64,000 nt of DNA from Chrysomallon squamiferum. Its lineage: Eukaryota; Mollusca; Gastropoda; Neomphalida; Peltospiridae. Made by a program: the position numbers and the translations under genes. Positions 24,150 through 37,140 of the stretch are shown piece after piece (the first letter of the stretch is position 1; each line of letters opens with the position of its first letter). Where the stretch lies: contig CM022670.1 of the NCBI GenBank assembly GCA_012295275.1, forward strand, positions 17,472,698 to 17,536,697, written 5' to 3'. The notes below the pieces were generated by a model. That model did no database searches. It worked only from the letters and a program-made list of their open reading frames with translations, and was not told the DNA's origin.

Positions 24150-25420
24150 TGATTGAAAGGCAACCCTAACCACAACCTTGGTTAATGATGTTCAAAAGTT
24201 AATTGCAGCTCATAACCATGATCCATCGGAAACAAAAGTCGCAGCTGTTAAGTGCTATCCTCAGATGAAGCAGCACGCCAATCAAAGTTTCGACAAACCA
24301 AGCCAGATAGTAACTCAAGCCATGAGTCAAATTGATGTCACCGGCAGATTTGAACTTGGCAGGGAAGAGTCAATGAAATAAACCATACGTAACCAAAGAC
24401 TTGGCCGCATCCCTCATCAACCTGAAACTCTTCGAGATCTTGTCATTGAGGGAAAGTGGGCGCTGACAACAGGTCCTGATCCTCAACAGTTCCTCGTATA
24501 TGACAACGGTCCAGATATTGACTGAAGAATCATCTTATTTGGTGCCAGTGATGCTCTGCAACATCTGACAACTGCTGAGACCTGGTTCTGCCAGCTGTAT
24601 GTTATACGCTGTCCCCTGGGGAACACTGCTGTGTCAACACTCTATACTCTGCTCCAAAGGAAATAGAAAGAGACCTACGAAAGCATGTCACATGCTATTG
24701 TCAACAAGTGTTCTGAACTGCACCAAGACCCTGATGCTTCGATGGTGCGTATATAGCTTTTATGCTAGGGGACAATGTAACAGTACAAGGGGGTTTCTAT
24801 CACCTTACCCCTTCCACATGGCGGAAGGTGCAGGACTTTGAAGACGTTAAACTGTTCTGTGGCATGAAAGGCTCATTGACTTTACTTCCTGTTGATGATC
24901 TGCCTGCAGGCCTTCAGTTCCCTCGCAACAGTACACCAGAACAGATGGAACCTCTTCTGAATTACTTTGACACCAACTACTTTAATGGTACATACAGGCG
25001 GATTCAGATGGCGAAGGACAAGACGTCATCATGCTCCGCCATATCCTTCCGCTCTTCTCTCCACAGATGTGGAATGTTCAACAGGTCACCCTAGATGGCG
25101 AACAGCGGACCAACAATCTCTGTGAGGCCTGGAACCACAGAACTGAACATTTGTGTGGTGTTTCCCATCCTTCTGTGTGGAAATTAATTCAATGGCTTCA
25201 AGCAGATGCTGCCCAAGTCAGCACAACTCTCCTCAATTCTGCTCGCGGTGAGCCTCCTCGCAAACCAGTCAAACGTGTGTACACCCAGCTACAGTCTCAT
25301 CTTCACCAGTTATGTGAGGACATACGAGGTGGGAGCAAAACTGTTGAAGCATTCCTTCAAGGAGCTGGTTACAACATCCGCTGGAAACCTCATGGCAATC
25401 AGAACCAAGAGGTTGAGTGA
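24150..25420 (+). pseudogene. Broken MULE-type (FLYWCH-associated) transposase
   Basis: Plus-strand fragments in several frames line up in the order expected for a MULE transposase. They are AAHNHDPSETKVAAVKCYPQ (end of a FLYWCH-type zinc finger), MK-stop-TIRNQR, LVYDNGPDID, ALQHLTTAETWFCQLYVIRC (start of the catalytic domain), GGFYHLTPSTWRKVQDFEDV, VKLFCGMKGSLTLLPVDDLP, RTNNLCEAWNHRTEHLCGVS and HPSVWKLIQWLQADA, ending in KTVEAFLQGAGYNIRWKP and a stop near 25420. Premature stops occur at about 24379 and 24522, with at least two frameshifts between 24600 and 25060. The element is therefore non-functional. Such transposases cut and paste DNA elements with long inverted repeats. Confidence 0.85.
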
Positions 25421-25540
25421 AGATGCTATGTATATATTATTCTTAAATGTAATACATGTATGAATAAATTGTTTTTTCAAAAGTACTTTCATGTTTTTTT
25501 ATTTTTAAGCAACTATAAACACAAAATAAATGTCATGTGT
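25395..25540 (+). repeat. MULE end copy B (3' end of the element)
   Basis: Covers the last codons (NQNQEVE, stop) and the 3' flank ATGAATAAATTG...CAAAAGTACTTTCATG. Its reverse complement matches copies A and C, including the codons before the stop and the region around GTACTTTTG. Confidence 0.65.
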
Positions 25541-25650
25541 GAGTGTGTGTGTATATACAAATACATATACACATACATACACGTACACACACATACATAC
25601 ATATATGGAAACACACACCCACAAACATATATATATATATACACACACAC

Positions 25651-25731
<81 letters not shown>

Positions 25732-25834
25732 CGTACGTACATACATAGATATAGATATATCTAGATACATATATATATATATACACACATACATACACAT
25801 ATATACCTTATGCTATGTTTGAATTGACTGAATG

Positions 25835-25872
<38 letters not shown>
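25540..25872. repeat. Long (AT)n, (CA)n and (GT)n microsatellites
   Basis: CA/TA-rich tracts from 25540, a perfect (AT)n run at about 25663-25724, ACAT tracts to 25800 and a (GT)n run at 25835-25872. Open frames across it on both strands are repeat artefacts. Confidence 0.95.
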
Positions 25873-25877
<5 letters not shown>

Positions 25878-25934
25878 CTTGCACATGTACTTAGATGCAT
25901 GAGTACATTCATACATACAAACATGTTCATATGG

Positions 25935-26105
25935 TTGTTGGAAAAAATGGCATCTGAAAAAATGGCACTTTATTTATTTTTTCTGTATGGTTGCTTTAAA
26001 AAAAACTAAAAGTACTTTTGAAAATACAGTTTATTCATGCAGGATTGTTACATACGTGTACAGTAATATATAGCATCACTCAACCACTTGGTTTTGCTTA
26101 ATCTT
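25935..26105 (-). repeat. MULE end copy C
   Basis: Matches copy A in the same orientation: GGAAAAAATGGCATC, GTACTTTTGAAAATACAGTTTATTCATGC, then TATATAGCATCACTCAACCA. On the minus strand it reads the end of a second transposase copy (KQNQVVE, stop), so it is a truncated element in opposite orientation to the main one. Confidence 0.65.
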
Positions 26106-26659
26106 TAAAAGGCTAGAATTGCCCCAAGTGGTGGAGTAAATAAAACACACACATATTAATCAAGTTTCTTCTGCTGAACTTAATAACTGGTTTTATATTA
26201 CCTGTTATAAATTATCATTAACCTTATGTCTATAGACCTAACGAAATAACCCTCATTTTTGAAACCTCAAAATGCACTTTTTTTTCACAACCTTGTTGAT
26301 TTCACTACTTTCATGGCCACTATACTCCATATGTAAATTAGATACATCCTTTGTTCTAATGAGAAATAGCAAGGTTTTTTTTATATCATCAAAGTTTCAG
26401 AAGTTCCAGTACTGTGGCTGCAAGTTATAATTTACCTTGGGGGCCAGAAATGCCCCAAGACCAGAATTATCCCATCTTACCCTACATTTTGTCCAGATAT
26501 TTTCTTCAAATTTAATTGTTCCATTATTTATCTGTATAATAATAGAGGTTCAGAACATTTTGGAATCTAGCTGAAGTTAATTGTTGCTGTGCATTTTGAT
26601 TTATATATATATATATATATAAACTGCTTAGCAATTAACAATAAAATTGATTTTACATT

Positions 26660-29600
26660 ACCTATTTCAGAATAATTTGGACTGCCTAAAATTATTGTTT
26701 GTGCATTTATTTGAAATATCACAGTGATCCAAAATGTCTGATATATTTACATAAGCAAAAGTGTGCATTAAATCTTCACTAAACATGACAAAATTCACAT
26801 TTATCTCATCTTTTACACCATTCAATACTAAATGCTTGTTTGTTGTTAAGATAAATAACAAGATCTTGTATTGAAAAAATCTAAGCCCTGTGTCTTCAGT
26901 TAGCTTCAATGGAAGAATATGCTTTTCCACCATTTGTCAGAGAACTTTATACCAAGAATAGAGTGTCCTTTTATTTTTGCATTTATTTTATGTTTTGGAG
27001 TAGTTTCTATTATACAAATTGTAGAATATTTTTTTTTTTTTACAAATATTTGTTTTAAGCTGTTCTTCTAAACAGTTAGGAGTTCCTGATATTTGTAATG
27101 TTACTTGGTCTGTATGTAAAGACAGTTTATAATATTTTTTAATTGTTAATATCAAACCATTGAAAACCATAAATGGTGGTCTAAAGTTACATTTTTTACA
27201 AAATGCAGTGTATGAAAGAGAGTTGAAAATAAAATAAAATTTCGTTATTTCCCCATATCTTATGATAAACACAATTATTATCAGTTTTCATATGAGAGTT
27301 ATACCAATTCAGTAGACTTAGTGTTTTTATCTTGTCCCTTGTAGCTTCAAGAAAGTTTGACCAAGTATGCATTTTTCCAAAAAGAATTTTGCTTTATTGA
27401 AGGCTGACCACAAAATTAATATTAGTGAAACTCTAGATTGCAAACAATTGCTCAAAAGAGAGGCAGTGTCTTGGTTCAAATACATACTTTTAATCCAGGA
27501 TATTTTTAATGCTATAGAAAATAACTTAACATTTATTGCTCTTAAACCACCATTTTGATAATCCTGAATTAATATTATTCTAGCTATTTTATCAAGCTTT
27601 TTATTCCAAATGAAATAAAAGAAGCAGGTTTCTAACTTTTTAAGGAGAGAATCCGTTGGATTTGGCATTGAAGAAAAAAGATTAAAATATTTCGATAAAA
27701 CTAAACTTTTGAAAAGTAAATTTTCAAAGAAATGACAAAGAATAGTTTGACCATTGTGCAAACAGCCTTTTAACCTCATTCAGCTTTGTTTAATTCATAT
27801 ACTTGATAGAGTACAAACGATACACCCAAAGTACTGTAAATTCTGTTTTTAAATACATTTGTCTGTCATTATTAGTCTTTGACTAATTTTACAATAATAG
27901 TTTTATCTGCATTAACTTTAAGACCTGATATATCAATAAAATATTCTAATGTTACCACAGAAATAGTAAGTTTGATCTCACCAGCAGTGTTGTGTCATCA
28001 GCAAACTGAAAATTTGAATCCATTGCTGTTTATCTCAATCCTTTGTATATCTTTGTTACTTCTTACCAAGATTCCAAGAATCTCAACACATGAAATAAAA
28101 ATATAATGAGATAAAGGATCTTGTCTACATCCTCTGCCAAGTTTAAAGCATTCAGCGATCTTACAATTTAGATATAAACACAATTTACCTTCATTATAAA
28201 AGGTTGAGACCCAAAACTTAAAATAAGCTAAAGCTTTTTCAAAATCGACAGTTAATAACATCCCAGGTTTATTTTGTGTGTTTGTATAATGTATATATCA
28301 GATATAAGTAATGTTACTTATTGATTGGCCACATATAAATCCATTTTGATCTCTGAATACTACTGATGAGAATATGGATTTTATTCTTTCTGCAATAGCT
28401 CCTGACCATAATTTGTAAATAATGTTTAGGCGTGATATTGGTCTCCTTTTCTTAATATGTTCTTTTGCCTTATCTTTCTTTGAAATAAGTGTAATCACAT
28501 CTGATAATTGTGAATCTGATAACTTACGATGCTGATATCCAAGATTTAAATGTCTTATAACAAAATAGCTAATATCAGACCAAAAGAATTTGATAAATTC
28601 AGCAGAGTCTCCATCTGTTCTCAATGACTTTAAATTATTCATTTTTCTTAAAGCATTAGTAACTTCTTTACAAGTCAATTATCTCTCTAGTGATTTTGAA
28701 ACAATATCAGTCATGGCTACTGTACAGTTATTTAATGTTTTGTCTAGATCTATATTAATCAAATCATTGTCTTGATTGGCATATAATGTTTTATAAAAAG
28801 CTACTTCTTCCTCAATTTATTTTTGATTTTGTAGTATGTTATTAAAACCCACAAGTGATAACATTATATATATATATGTATATAGATATAGATATATATT
28901 TATTTACAATTTTCATTATTAAAATTGTTCCATTTATTTGCACAAGTAACTATGTATAAGCAAAACCTTCAAGGATATTTAACTATTACACCTATATTTA
29001 CCTCTACATGAATGCCCTGTAACCCTTTAATTTTTTGATAAAACTTGGCTGTAGCTGACCAAAACTAATAAATAATCAAGGACCCCCTGGAGACATACTG
29101 ACTGCCCTTAAGACAGAATGTGTGACTAACAACACAACTAACTGTATTTTCCAAGCATTAAATGGAATTATTAGGTATTACAAATAAAGTGTATTGTCTT
29201 TATCTATTAATACATTCAATGCTTTTGTCACATAATTTCTCTTTTATAATCTACTTTTTTTTTTTTTATAGTTTTTCCCTACTGATTGAGTAGAAAAGTA
29301 AAAAAAGTTCAGTTTTTCTTTCCCGAGTTTTTAGTTGAGTTTTTAAATTACAAAAAAAAAATGTTTCTAAAGAATATCTCATCTTTAGCTAAGTAGAAAA
29401 TCTATGTTTTTAACTTTTATATCTTAGATGCAAAGGCAATTTTTTTGCCTATTTCCATCAGTAAAATTTCTAAAAATGAAGTTGTCAAAAAGTTTGCTTT
29501 TAGATAGAGTATCAAAGTTATAAGGAACTGATAATGCATGTTTTTTGTCTCTAATAAATTCTTTAACCATAGAAACATAATTTTTAACAGATAAAATGCA

Positions 29601-30330
29601 ATTATTAAATTTGCAAAATCTGCTTCCTCTAAAAATTTAATTTCAAGTACAGGACGTGAGTGATGAATTCTGTTGCCCGTTTCTACAGATGGATTGCAGA
29701 TGTATGTTAAAACATCTTCACCAATATAAAATCTAGACTTTGTTTAAATGGGGTTTTTTGCTGCCACCATGTTTATCTTTTACTATCTGATATCACCAAA
29801 TATCCACTAAGTTATATTCTTCAGTTAGATTTAAAAGTTCGATTTTAGCTTTTGGATTGCTTATCATAATTTGACATATCTACAAATTTGTCCACGATTA
29901 AATTCCAGTCTCCACTTATTATATACGATGTTACCCATTTTCTCTTTAGCTGTACCCAGTTTAGAAAATGATGGTTTATCTTTACTGGTTGGACCATATA
30001 TGTTAATGTATATGTTGCTAATAAATTACCATCAGTGGTGCTTCCTTGACTGTGTACAGTAAAGTAAGTTTTACTGTCATTAAAAGAAATGTCACATACC
30101 TGGAATTTCTTTTAAATGAACTGAAATAAAAAATACCTATGTCTCCATTGAGACCTGATTATAATTTCTTGATCTTTTATGAAGTGTGTATCTCATAGCA
30201 AATATATATTAAACCATTTATCTCTTAAATAATTAAAAATGTTTTTTCTCATTAGTTGATAGACATAATTTTTAATGTATTAGACTTATGTATTTGTTAA
30301 GAGACCAGCTCCTTTATTACATTGTATAAT
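26660..30330 (-). pseudogene. Degenerate L1/Tx1-like LINE (endonuclease and reverse transcriptase)
   Basis: On the minus strand, from high to low coordinates: INIYGPTSKDKPSF and SGDWNLIVDKFVD (apurinic endonuclease, about 29850-30050), EEEVAFYKTLYANQDND, LRTDGDSAEFIKFFWSDISY, KKRRPISRLNIIYKLWSGAI, DQNGFICGQSISN, LLTVDFEKALAY, RGCRQDPLSHYIF, QFADDTTLL (about 27990), LVLSKYFNLFSSMPNPTDSL, CFFYFIWNKKLDKIARIILI and, at the 3' end, GLRFFQYKILLFILTTNKHL. The order endonuclease, thumb, palm with an ADD motif, then the C-terminal region is that of an L1/Tx1-type ORF2. Many frameshifts and stops make it inactive. The precise ends and a target-site duplication were not found. Confidence 0.85.
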
Positions 30331-31314
30331 TAATTTTTTTTTTAAACCACAAGATAGAATATCAACTGTTTATGGATTTTTTTGTACACACTCTTATATC
30401 CAATTTTGTATCCTCTTTTCTCCATGGTATTATTTAAAAATAAATGGTCCATGTTTAACCTTTAAAATTAAAAGGTTTATATTTAGCACTATATTCAATG
30501 GGATAGGGATCAATGGACCTCAAAAACTGAGGCAAAAATTCTGGGACAGAAAGTATGTCGAGCCAGCCAAATTATGGAAATCCAGCAATTAAATGGAAAC
30601 TAGTCAGGGTGGTGTAGGTGAACTTCTTTTGGAGGGAGGAAACTAGTTGTTAAAAACAGTTTGTTTACTTCAATCCATGCATGGACTTTGTGAGTGTGTT
30701 GTTGTAACATACATAGCCTACAAGATACTCAACAGCTCTTGAGGGACATCAGGATGTTAGCTGACAGAAGCAGTTCATGGACAGTTTAAAACACTGAGAA
30801 TTTCCCTCTGGGTTGGTTCCAAAAAATGGTAGCTATTTCATATAAATGTGTGTGTGTGTGTGTGTGTGTGTGTCTATGTATCTAAATAAATGTATATATG
30901 TATGTGTGTATATATGTACGCATGTATTTATGTATGTATGTGTGTCTGTGTTTGTGTGTGTACACACATGACAATAATTTAATAACGAAAACAATCACAA
31001 AAACATTGTTATAAAGCAGTTTAATGTAAAAACATAGCAAACAGAACAAAGATATTACAGAAACAATTTTGTCAAATCAGTTTCTAAAATCTGGAAAGTA
31101 TGCGTAATTTACAATTGACACGAAAAAGCTGCACCAAACCACAAGCATTTATATATATATATATAAACAAAAAGATAAAAAAAAAAAAAAAGAGAGTTAA
31201 TCTTAAACTGAATCTAAATCTAATCTAAATTAAAGAACTAAAATAATTAGCAAAGATTAGTTAGTATATACACAACATACAACTTTTTTGGTAAAATAGT
31301 TTCTTCTAACAGCT
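30331..31314. other. Intergenic, no gene recognised
   Basis: AT-rich with a (GT)n tract near 30848-30873 and TATG/TGTG repeats to about 30965. The part next to 31315 is likely the 3' untranslated region of the kinase-like gene. A GC-richer patch at 30500-30830 could be an old mobile-element fragment, not identified. Confidence 0.5.
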
Positions 31315-34300
31315 TCACTGATCATTGTTTCCTGAGGCTGGTGGTTTTACATCTATTTCAAAATCATCTTTCATAATGCTACTGCCATTCAAAAACTTGA
31401 ATTTTCCATTAGCAGTTTTGACCAAGGGACAAACTCCATGCTGAAAGTTAGGATCTTCATCCTTAATCTGCTGAATCTTAAAAAAAAAAAAAAAGAACCC
31501 CACATACATGTTAATATATTAATTTCATTTGTTTACTAAGACAGTCCTTATGTGTAACAGTAAAATCTGTGTTAAGTTTATCTTAGGCATTTTTTTTTTT
31601 CTAAAAGTATGATCTTTCATTTTGAATTTTGTTTTTAAAAAAAAAGTAACAAAGAAAATAAGATAATTAATTTAATTAGGTATTAGATATCAAACTTGTA
31701 TAATTTTCTAAATGTAATAAATGTGACAAAACTTCAACATTTATTTAATGAAAATATTTTTAAAAATGTCTTGTGGGTCATTAAATGTGCTTATTTTTAT
31801 TTACTGTCAGTTTGTTTTCCACTCATAATACAGATAACATTGATGAAAATCAAAAGATAATTAGTTATCGAAACTGTTATTTCAGAGTAAAGAGTACATT
31901 TCAAAAGCTGAGCCATTACCAATAAAAACTGACCTATTCTGAATTTTGTTCATTCCAAATTTTAGACAAAAATTACTGAACATAAATAAAATTTATCAGT
32001 GAGCAGTTTCAGATTTGACTTAGGTTTTTGTACAAGTCAATAATTTTGTTTGGTAATGGAGTTTTAGATTTTGCTTCACAGATATAAAGTTCTGGCTGCA
32101 TTCTGTATAAAGTGGCTTGTTTTATAAATTTCAAGCAAATCTGGTTATGATACATTCCACTGATGTTAAGAAAGCAGTTGATTCTATTTATTTGTTTTAA
32201 CTGTGATAAAATATAAAGTCATACCTTTTCTTTAATCCCATTGTAAGCTAGAATATCTTCAAACCTGAGGCCACTAGGAATATTTTCAAAGGTTTCCCCT
32301 CGGAACACCACACGTATTAAATTCTTTCCTCGATCTACAACAATTATATAACATTATTTTTTTTTTTCTGGTGTAAAATTTCACTTACATAATTGTATAA
32401 AGAATATTTTGCTTAAATTATGTTTTAATGAAAGTTAAACATTCAGTAGAAGTTAAAAGTGAACAATGTGTAACCAATGCATAAGGACAAAAAAATTATT
32501 AAATAAAACAAACTTACATCAGTTTATTTAAACCTTATGTTAATCAGGTATAGTGTTTTAGAACTAACTTTCAGTCATACTTTCATGAAGGGGTAACAGT
32601 TGCAAAGTTGTTTATGTTCTTACTGTGATATTTTCTAAGAAAAAAAAGGTATTTTCTAATCAGATTTAAATTTAAATTTAATCATTACCTTCAAGTATAT
32701 GTAGACTGTCCTCAATTCCTATTTGATCAGAGATTTTTCCGCTTTTTGGAAGAAGACCTCGAATGACTTCACCTAATGTGCCACCAATGCGACGATAGTA
32801 CTTTTCAATTTCCTCTGGATGTTTTTCTATCTGAAACAAATTAATTTAACTATTTGCATATATTATCAGTGATATGTGTGTGTGTGTCATGTAATGCACA
32901 TGAAATACTTTCAAGTGAAATTTGTTTCTGCTTATTCATCTTTATTATTAAAATATATTAATTCACCAAGCTCATGATTTATATTCCTAAATTTATCATG
33001 AATGAATATATTTTTAAAAATCATGAATAACCAATGACACACCTGATTTGAAATGATTTACCAATAAAAAAAAAAAAAAAAAAAAACCCTCTTATTATTA
33101 TTTCGTCTAAATTTAATACCAGCAGGTATACACTGATTTTAAAAGAAGAATTACAAATACATTGTAACAATTAGGTTTACTCTTAAGTAAGATGTCTTGG
33201 CATATTAATCGGGTATCTTAAAAATTCACATGAACAAATTTAAAAGAGAGATTAAAAAAAATAATAATAATTTTCTCTATCATTTCACAATTTGTAATTC
33301 TTGATGAAAACATTTTCAATTTTTATATAAAATGTAGCAAAATAACAGTATCTTGCTAACAAGTGCAAAAAAATCATAGTTAGCTCTATAATAAAGTATT
33401 TGTTGACCAGTACACAGAGGCCAGTAGCAGAAATTTATTATCTTATTTCATGATATAATTTATATGTAATTCAAAAAATAAAATAAAAATAAAATAATAA
33501 TAATAATAGTAATAATTAAAGAAAATTATAGTAAATTTAAATAAGAAGGGAAAATTGTAAAATTATCTTACATATTCTACAAGTTCTTCTGATTTTGAAA
33601 TGTTTAGGTCTAACCATGGTAAATTTCCTGTTACAAGGAGACAGCCCAGTATTCCAACTGCCCATCGATCCAGTGACTTGAACACATCAATCCAGTTACC
33701 CGTAGGTAATTCTTTTGCAATGTGTTTTAACCATGGTGGACTATAATGCACTGTTCCTAGATGAAAATATTAATTAAGAATTATATTTCTGTGTAATTGT
33801 TTTGTATGTACACAGATGTAACTACATCACAACAAATACAGATAAACACATTTTTCATTTTAAAAAACAAGGAAACACATTTTCCCTCAAAACTTTATAT
33901 TTAAAAACCGATATTTAATAATAATGATTATGCCAATATCCATTAAATTAAATAAAAATAACAAACAAGTATTTTCAACAAAGAACTCCTATATATTCAT
34001 AAATATATTTATAAATTGAACTTGATCATGTTTGACATTCATAAAAATTCATTTTAGTTTTGTTTATATATAGTGTGAGTATAAAATGGGAATATCAGGA
34101 AGCTGTTATTATGGTATACAACAGAAAAAAAATTGCACAAATTAAATCCTTGTGATTCTAAATATATGTATGCTTAAGGGAAAAGCCAGAACTGACCTCT
34201 GATGTTTGAGTAAAGTTGTGTGGATATTTTCTGATTTTGTGAAGTACAAAGCAGTTAAAAAACATTGCACAACCAAGATTTATGAAACTTTGGCTTTTCA

Positions 34301-37049
34301 AGTCATAATTATGACTTCAAATATATATAGATATATATATATATATCTGACATTTATGATTAATTACAAAAAAAGGGATATAAATGACCTAGTGCTGATG
34401 TACAAGTCAAATTGAAAGTATTTTTATTATTTTCACACCAATTTAACAATTATTATGTACAAACCTCTAAAATTTCTTGGAAACTTTGGATTCTTTGCAC
34501 ATTCCCAGTCTATTAATACTAAAGACTCCACATCAGTTGGTTCTCTTAGGCATATATTTTGTGCTGCAAAACCAGTAAACAATTTCCTGTGTTTATTCTA
34601 TTTTTTCTTAAAGTTTGTAAGGTCAACCAATCTATATCCATTTTGCTTACATGTAAGTAAATTTATTTATTCATTTTATTATCAGCAATCAGTTTTTGCC
34701 AATAATGATTATTTTAAATATTAACAAGCTTGTGAGAATGTACAGAGAGCAATTGTAGTTACATTGTAATGTCATTTTATAAAAAGAAATGTAAACAAGT
34801 GCCCAATATATTAAAGAAATAACAATTTCAGAATAGTTAATTAAATCTATAAAATTATACTTTTAAAATATACTTCTGTGTATCATGCTATAACAATAAA
34901 AAGGAAAATATCTGCTTCAAAGCATCCTAAGAAGCTTTTTTAGTTATTGCAATTAAAAAACAAACAAAAAAATTGAAATATAACAATACATAGTGTTTAG
35001 ATTATTTATACATATCACCATGCTTTATACATGTAACTGTACATTAAAGAATTGTGACCTTTCTTAAGGTGATTATCTTAGTATTTTTCAACAAGATATA
35101 CTGCTGTTAAACTGGCATTATTATTGGTATTATTATAAATCTACATTGTATTCCAAAGCATGTAAGACATTCTCAAGAAGATCTGTACATATTAAATATA
35201 TTATTTGAAATTATCTGGCAAAATCATTAAGACAGGCATTCTGCTGTCAATACAGAAACCACTTTAATAAAATTTAAGATAAGACTATAAACATTATCAA
35301 GATTTCTTTTATATTCGAGCAACAGATTAATTATACTGCTTACCTTTGATGTCTCCATGGACAGTGTCCTGAGAATCTAGATCTTTTAAAATATGAAGAA
35401 GTTTTATCAGAAACTTTATAACCTTATCTTCTGGCCATGATAATACTGACCGGTCTATGGACATTCCTTTAAAAAAAAAAAAATAATAATAATAAACAAA
35501 AAAATAATAATAATAAAAATTAAAATTAAAGGCAAAATCTGCAGTATGTATGTATATATGTATACAAATATCATTAAAACCATGGATCAAATAGAAATAA
35601 TCAAAGTTACTGATTATTCATTAAATATGTGCATCTCCTAAAACACACATCTAATTGTGAAAAAAAAAAAAAAAATCAATAAAGAATTGAAAATGTAGCA
35701 TGAGAGAACATTTTATAACAAAAAGCTTTAAAATCAATCTAAAACAAACCAGAAACATATTCCATGAAAATAGCAATGGAAGCAGTATATGTTTTGGCTA
35801 TGCCAAATATTTTAATCATCCATGGATGTGTTTGATTTGCTAAAGGCAATTGAAATTCTTGCCTATGTTTCCAGTAGTGTTCAAAATTTATCTGCAAAAA
35901 TACAGATTATAATTAATACTGTTTAGGCCATGAGCCAGACCTATAAATTTCATGTCTGTGTTATTTTACAAATTAACTATACAGTGCATAGTTTCAGTTA
36001 GTATTAGGTCTGAAAAGAATGTAATTATCGAATGGCTCCTAAATTCAGCCCAGTTCAAGGACAGTTTAGTAATGTGAATAATACAATATATACAAAAGAA
36101 CAATTAACTATCCATAGTTTATTATTTTAGTAAAAATTATTTTAGCTGTTCATAATATTATTTATCAAAAATGCATATTATTTTATCAAGAATGAATTGA
36201 GCTATCACATAAAATTATTATTATTTACAAATAAATAGACATATATAAATTTGATCAACTATGCAACACAAAAAGTTATTCTGGATTAAAATACACATTA
36301 CATTTGACTCTTACCAGTTTTACGACGAAGGCGCAATTATTTGACGGCAAATAGTAATAGTAAATATTTTTAGTGTGCTCACTCATTAAATTGGGGTTTT
36401 TGGACAAATTAAGAACATTCTGCAAAAAGAAAGTGGAATAAAAAATTCACTGTAGATGTGTTAATTTTCAATTAAATTACTAACATGAAAAAAAGTGTAT
36501 TCTGAAAAAAAAAAAAAACATCAAACATTTGCAATTTCAGTAAAATATTACAATCAGAGATGATTTTTCTAACAAATAATTCTTTCAAAATATTTGAAAA
36601 TAAATTGAATGTAATGACATCTGAAGAGATAGTGGTTTTTTTTTATATGTCTTTTTAAAAAAATGTATATTACTGAAATTCTGCATGATTAGAAAAAGAA
36701 ATGAATTATCTGTTGCATCCTTTACATACTGAAAGATATCAAAGAAAAAGGAATTAATTACCTCATTGATAATAACACCTTCACCTGCAGGATTCGTTTG
36801 TAATTTTAGCTCATAGTCTTCTAAATCTTTTACTGTTCTCAGAACAAACTTAATTTTTCTGATATCAAATGGTTCGAGCTCTTGGCTGTTTGTACTCCTT
36901 AGCAATTTTGAAGGTCTTGGATTTACCTCTTCCCTATTAAGAGCAGGCCTCTTCTCACAGACATTTTGAATTTTTTCTTCAGGTTTACTTGTACCAGAAT
37001 AAATACCACTGTCAAGCCCTTGGTTAGTGATATTTTCTTCTTTCTCCAT
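31315..37049 (-). CDS. Divergent protein-kinase-like protein
   Basis: Nine phase-consistent exons: 37049-36762, 36419-36315, 35891-35750, 35466-35344, 34563-34465, 33756-33572, 32830-32689, 32334-32225 and 31476-31315. They encode 451 residues. The first in-frame ATG after an upstream stop is taken as start. Residues 1-96 are a polar N-terminal tail (EKRPALNREEVNPRPSKLLR). The kinase-like domain shows a VVK lysine (residue 130), HGDIKAQN (215-222) in place of HRDLKxxN, DWE (238-240) in place of DFG, GTVHYSPPW (253-261) at the P+1 loop and SLDRWAVG (280-287) for helix F. The catalytic Asp217, Asn222 and metal-type Asp238 are kept, so activity is possible; no glycine-rich loop is seen. The family is not identified. 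It is on the same strand as the ankyrin genes on either side. Confidence 0.85.
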
Positions 37050-37140
37050 ATCCTTTATCTGGAGATCACTGTTAATTTGCAAACAAATAGAACAATGATT
37101 ATTTCAAACTTACGTGACAATTCAACAAAATGGCGATAGA
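37050..37140 (-). promoter_or_regulatory. Putative 5' leader of the kinase-like gene with a short intron and YY1-like motif
   Basis: On the minus strand CGCCATTTTG (near 37125-37135; YY1-like) is followed by TTGTCAC/GTAAGTTTG. The next acceptor, ATTAACAG, lies about 45 bases further at 37069. This suggests a tiny 5'-UTR intron just before the coding exon. Transcription would start near or upstream of 37140. The inference rests on motifs only. Confidence 0.3.

Noticed and set aside
25460-25822. Long open frames on both strands across the 25.5-25.8 kb region
   Set aside because: They are translations of AT/CA/ACAT microsatellites, rich only in Tyr, Ile, His, Thr, Cys and Val.
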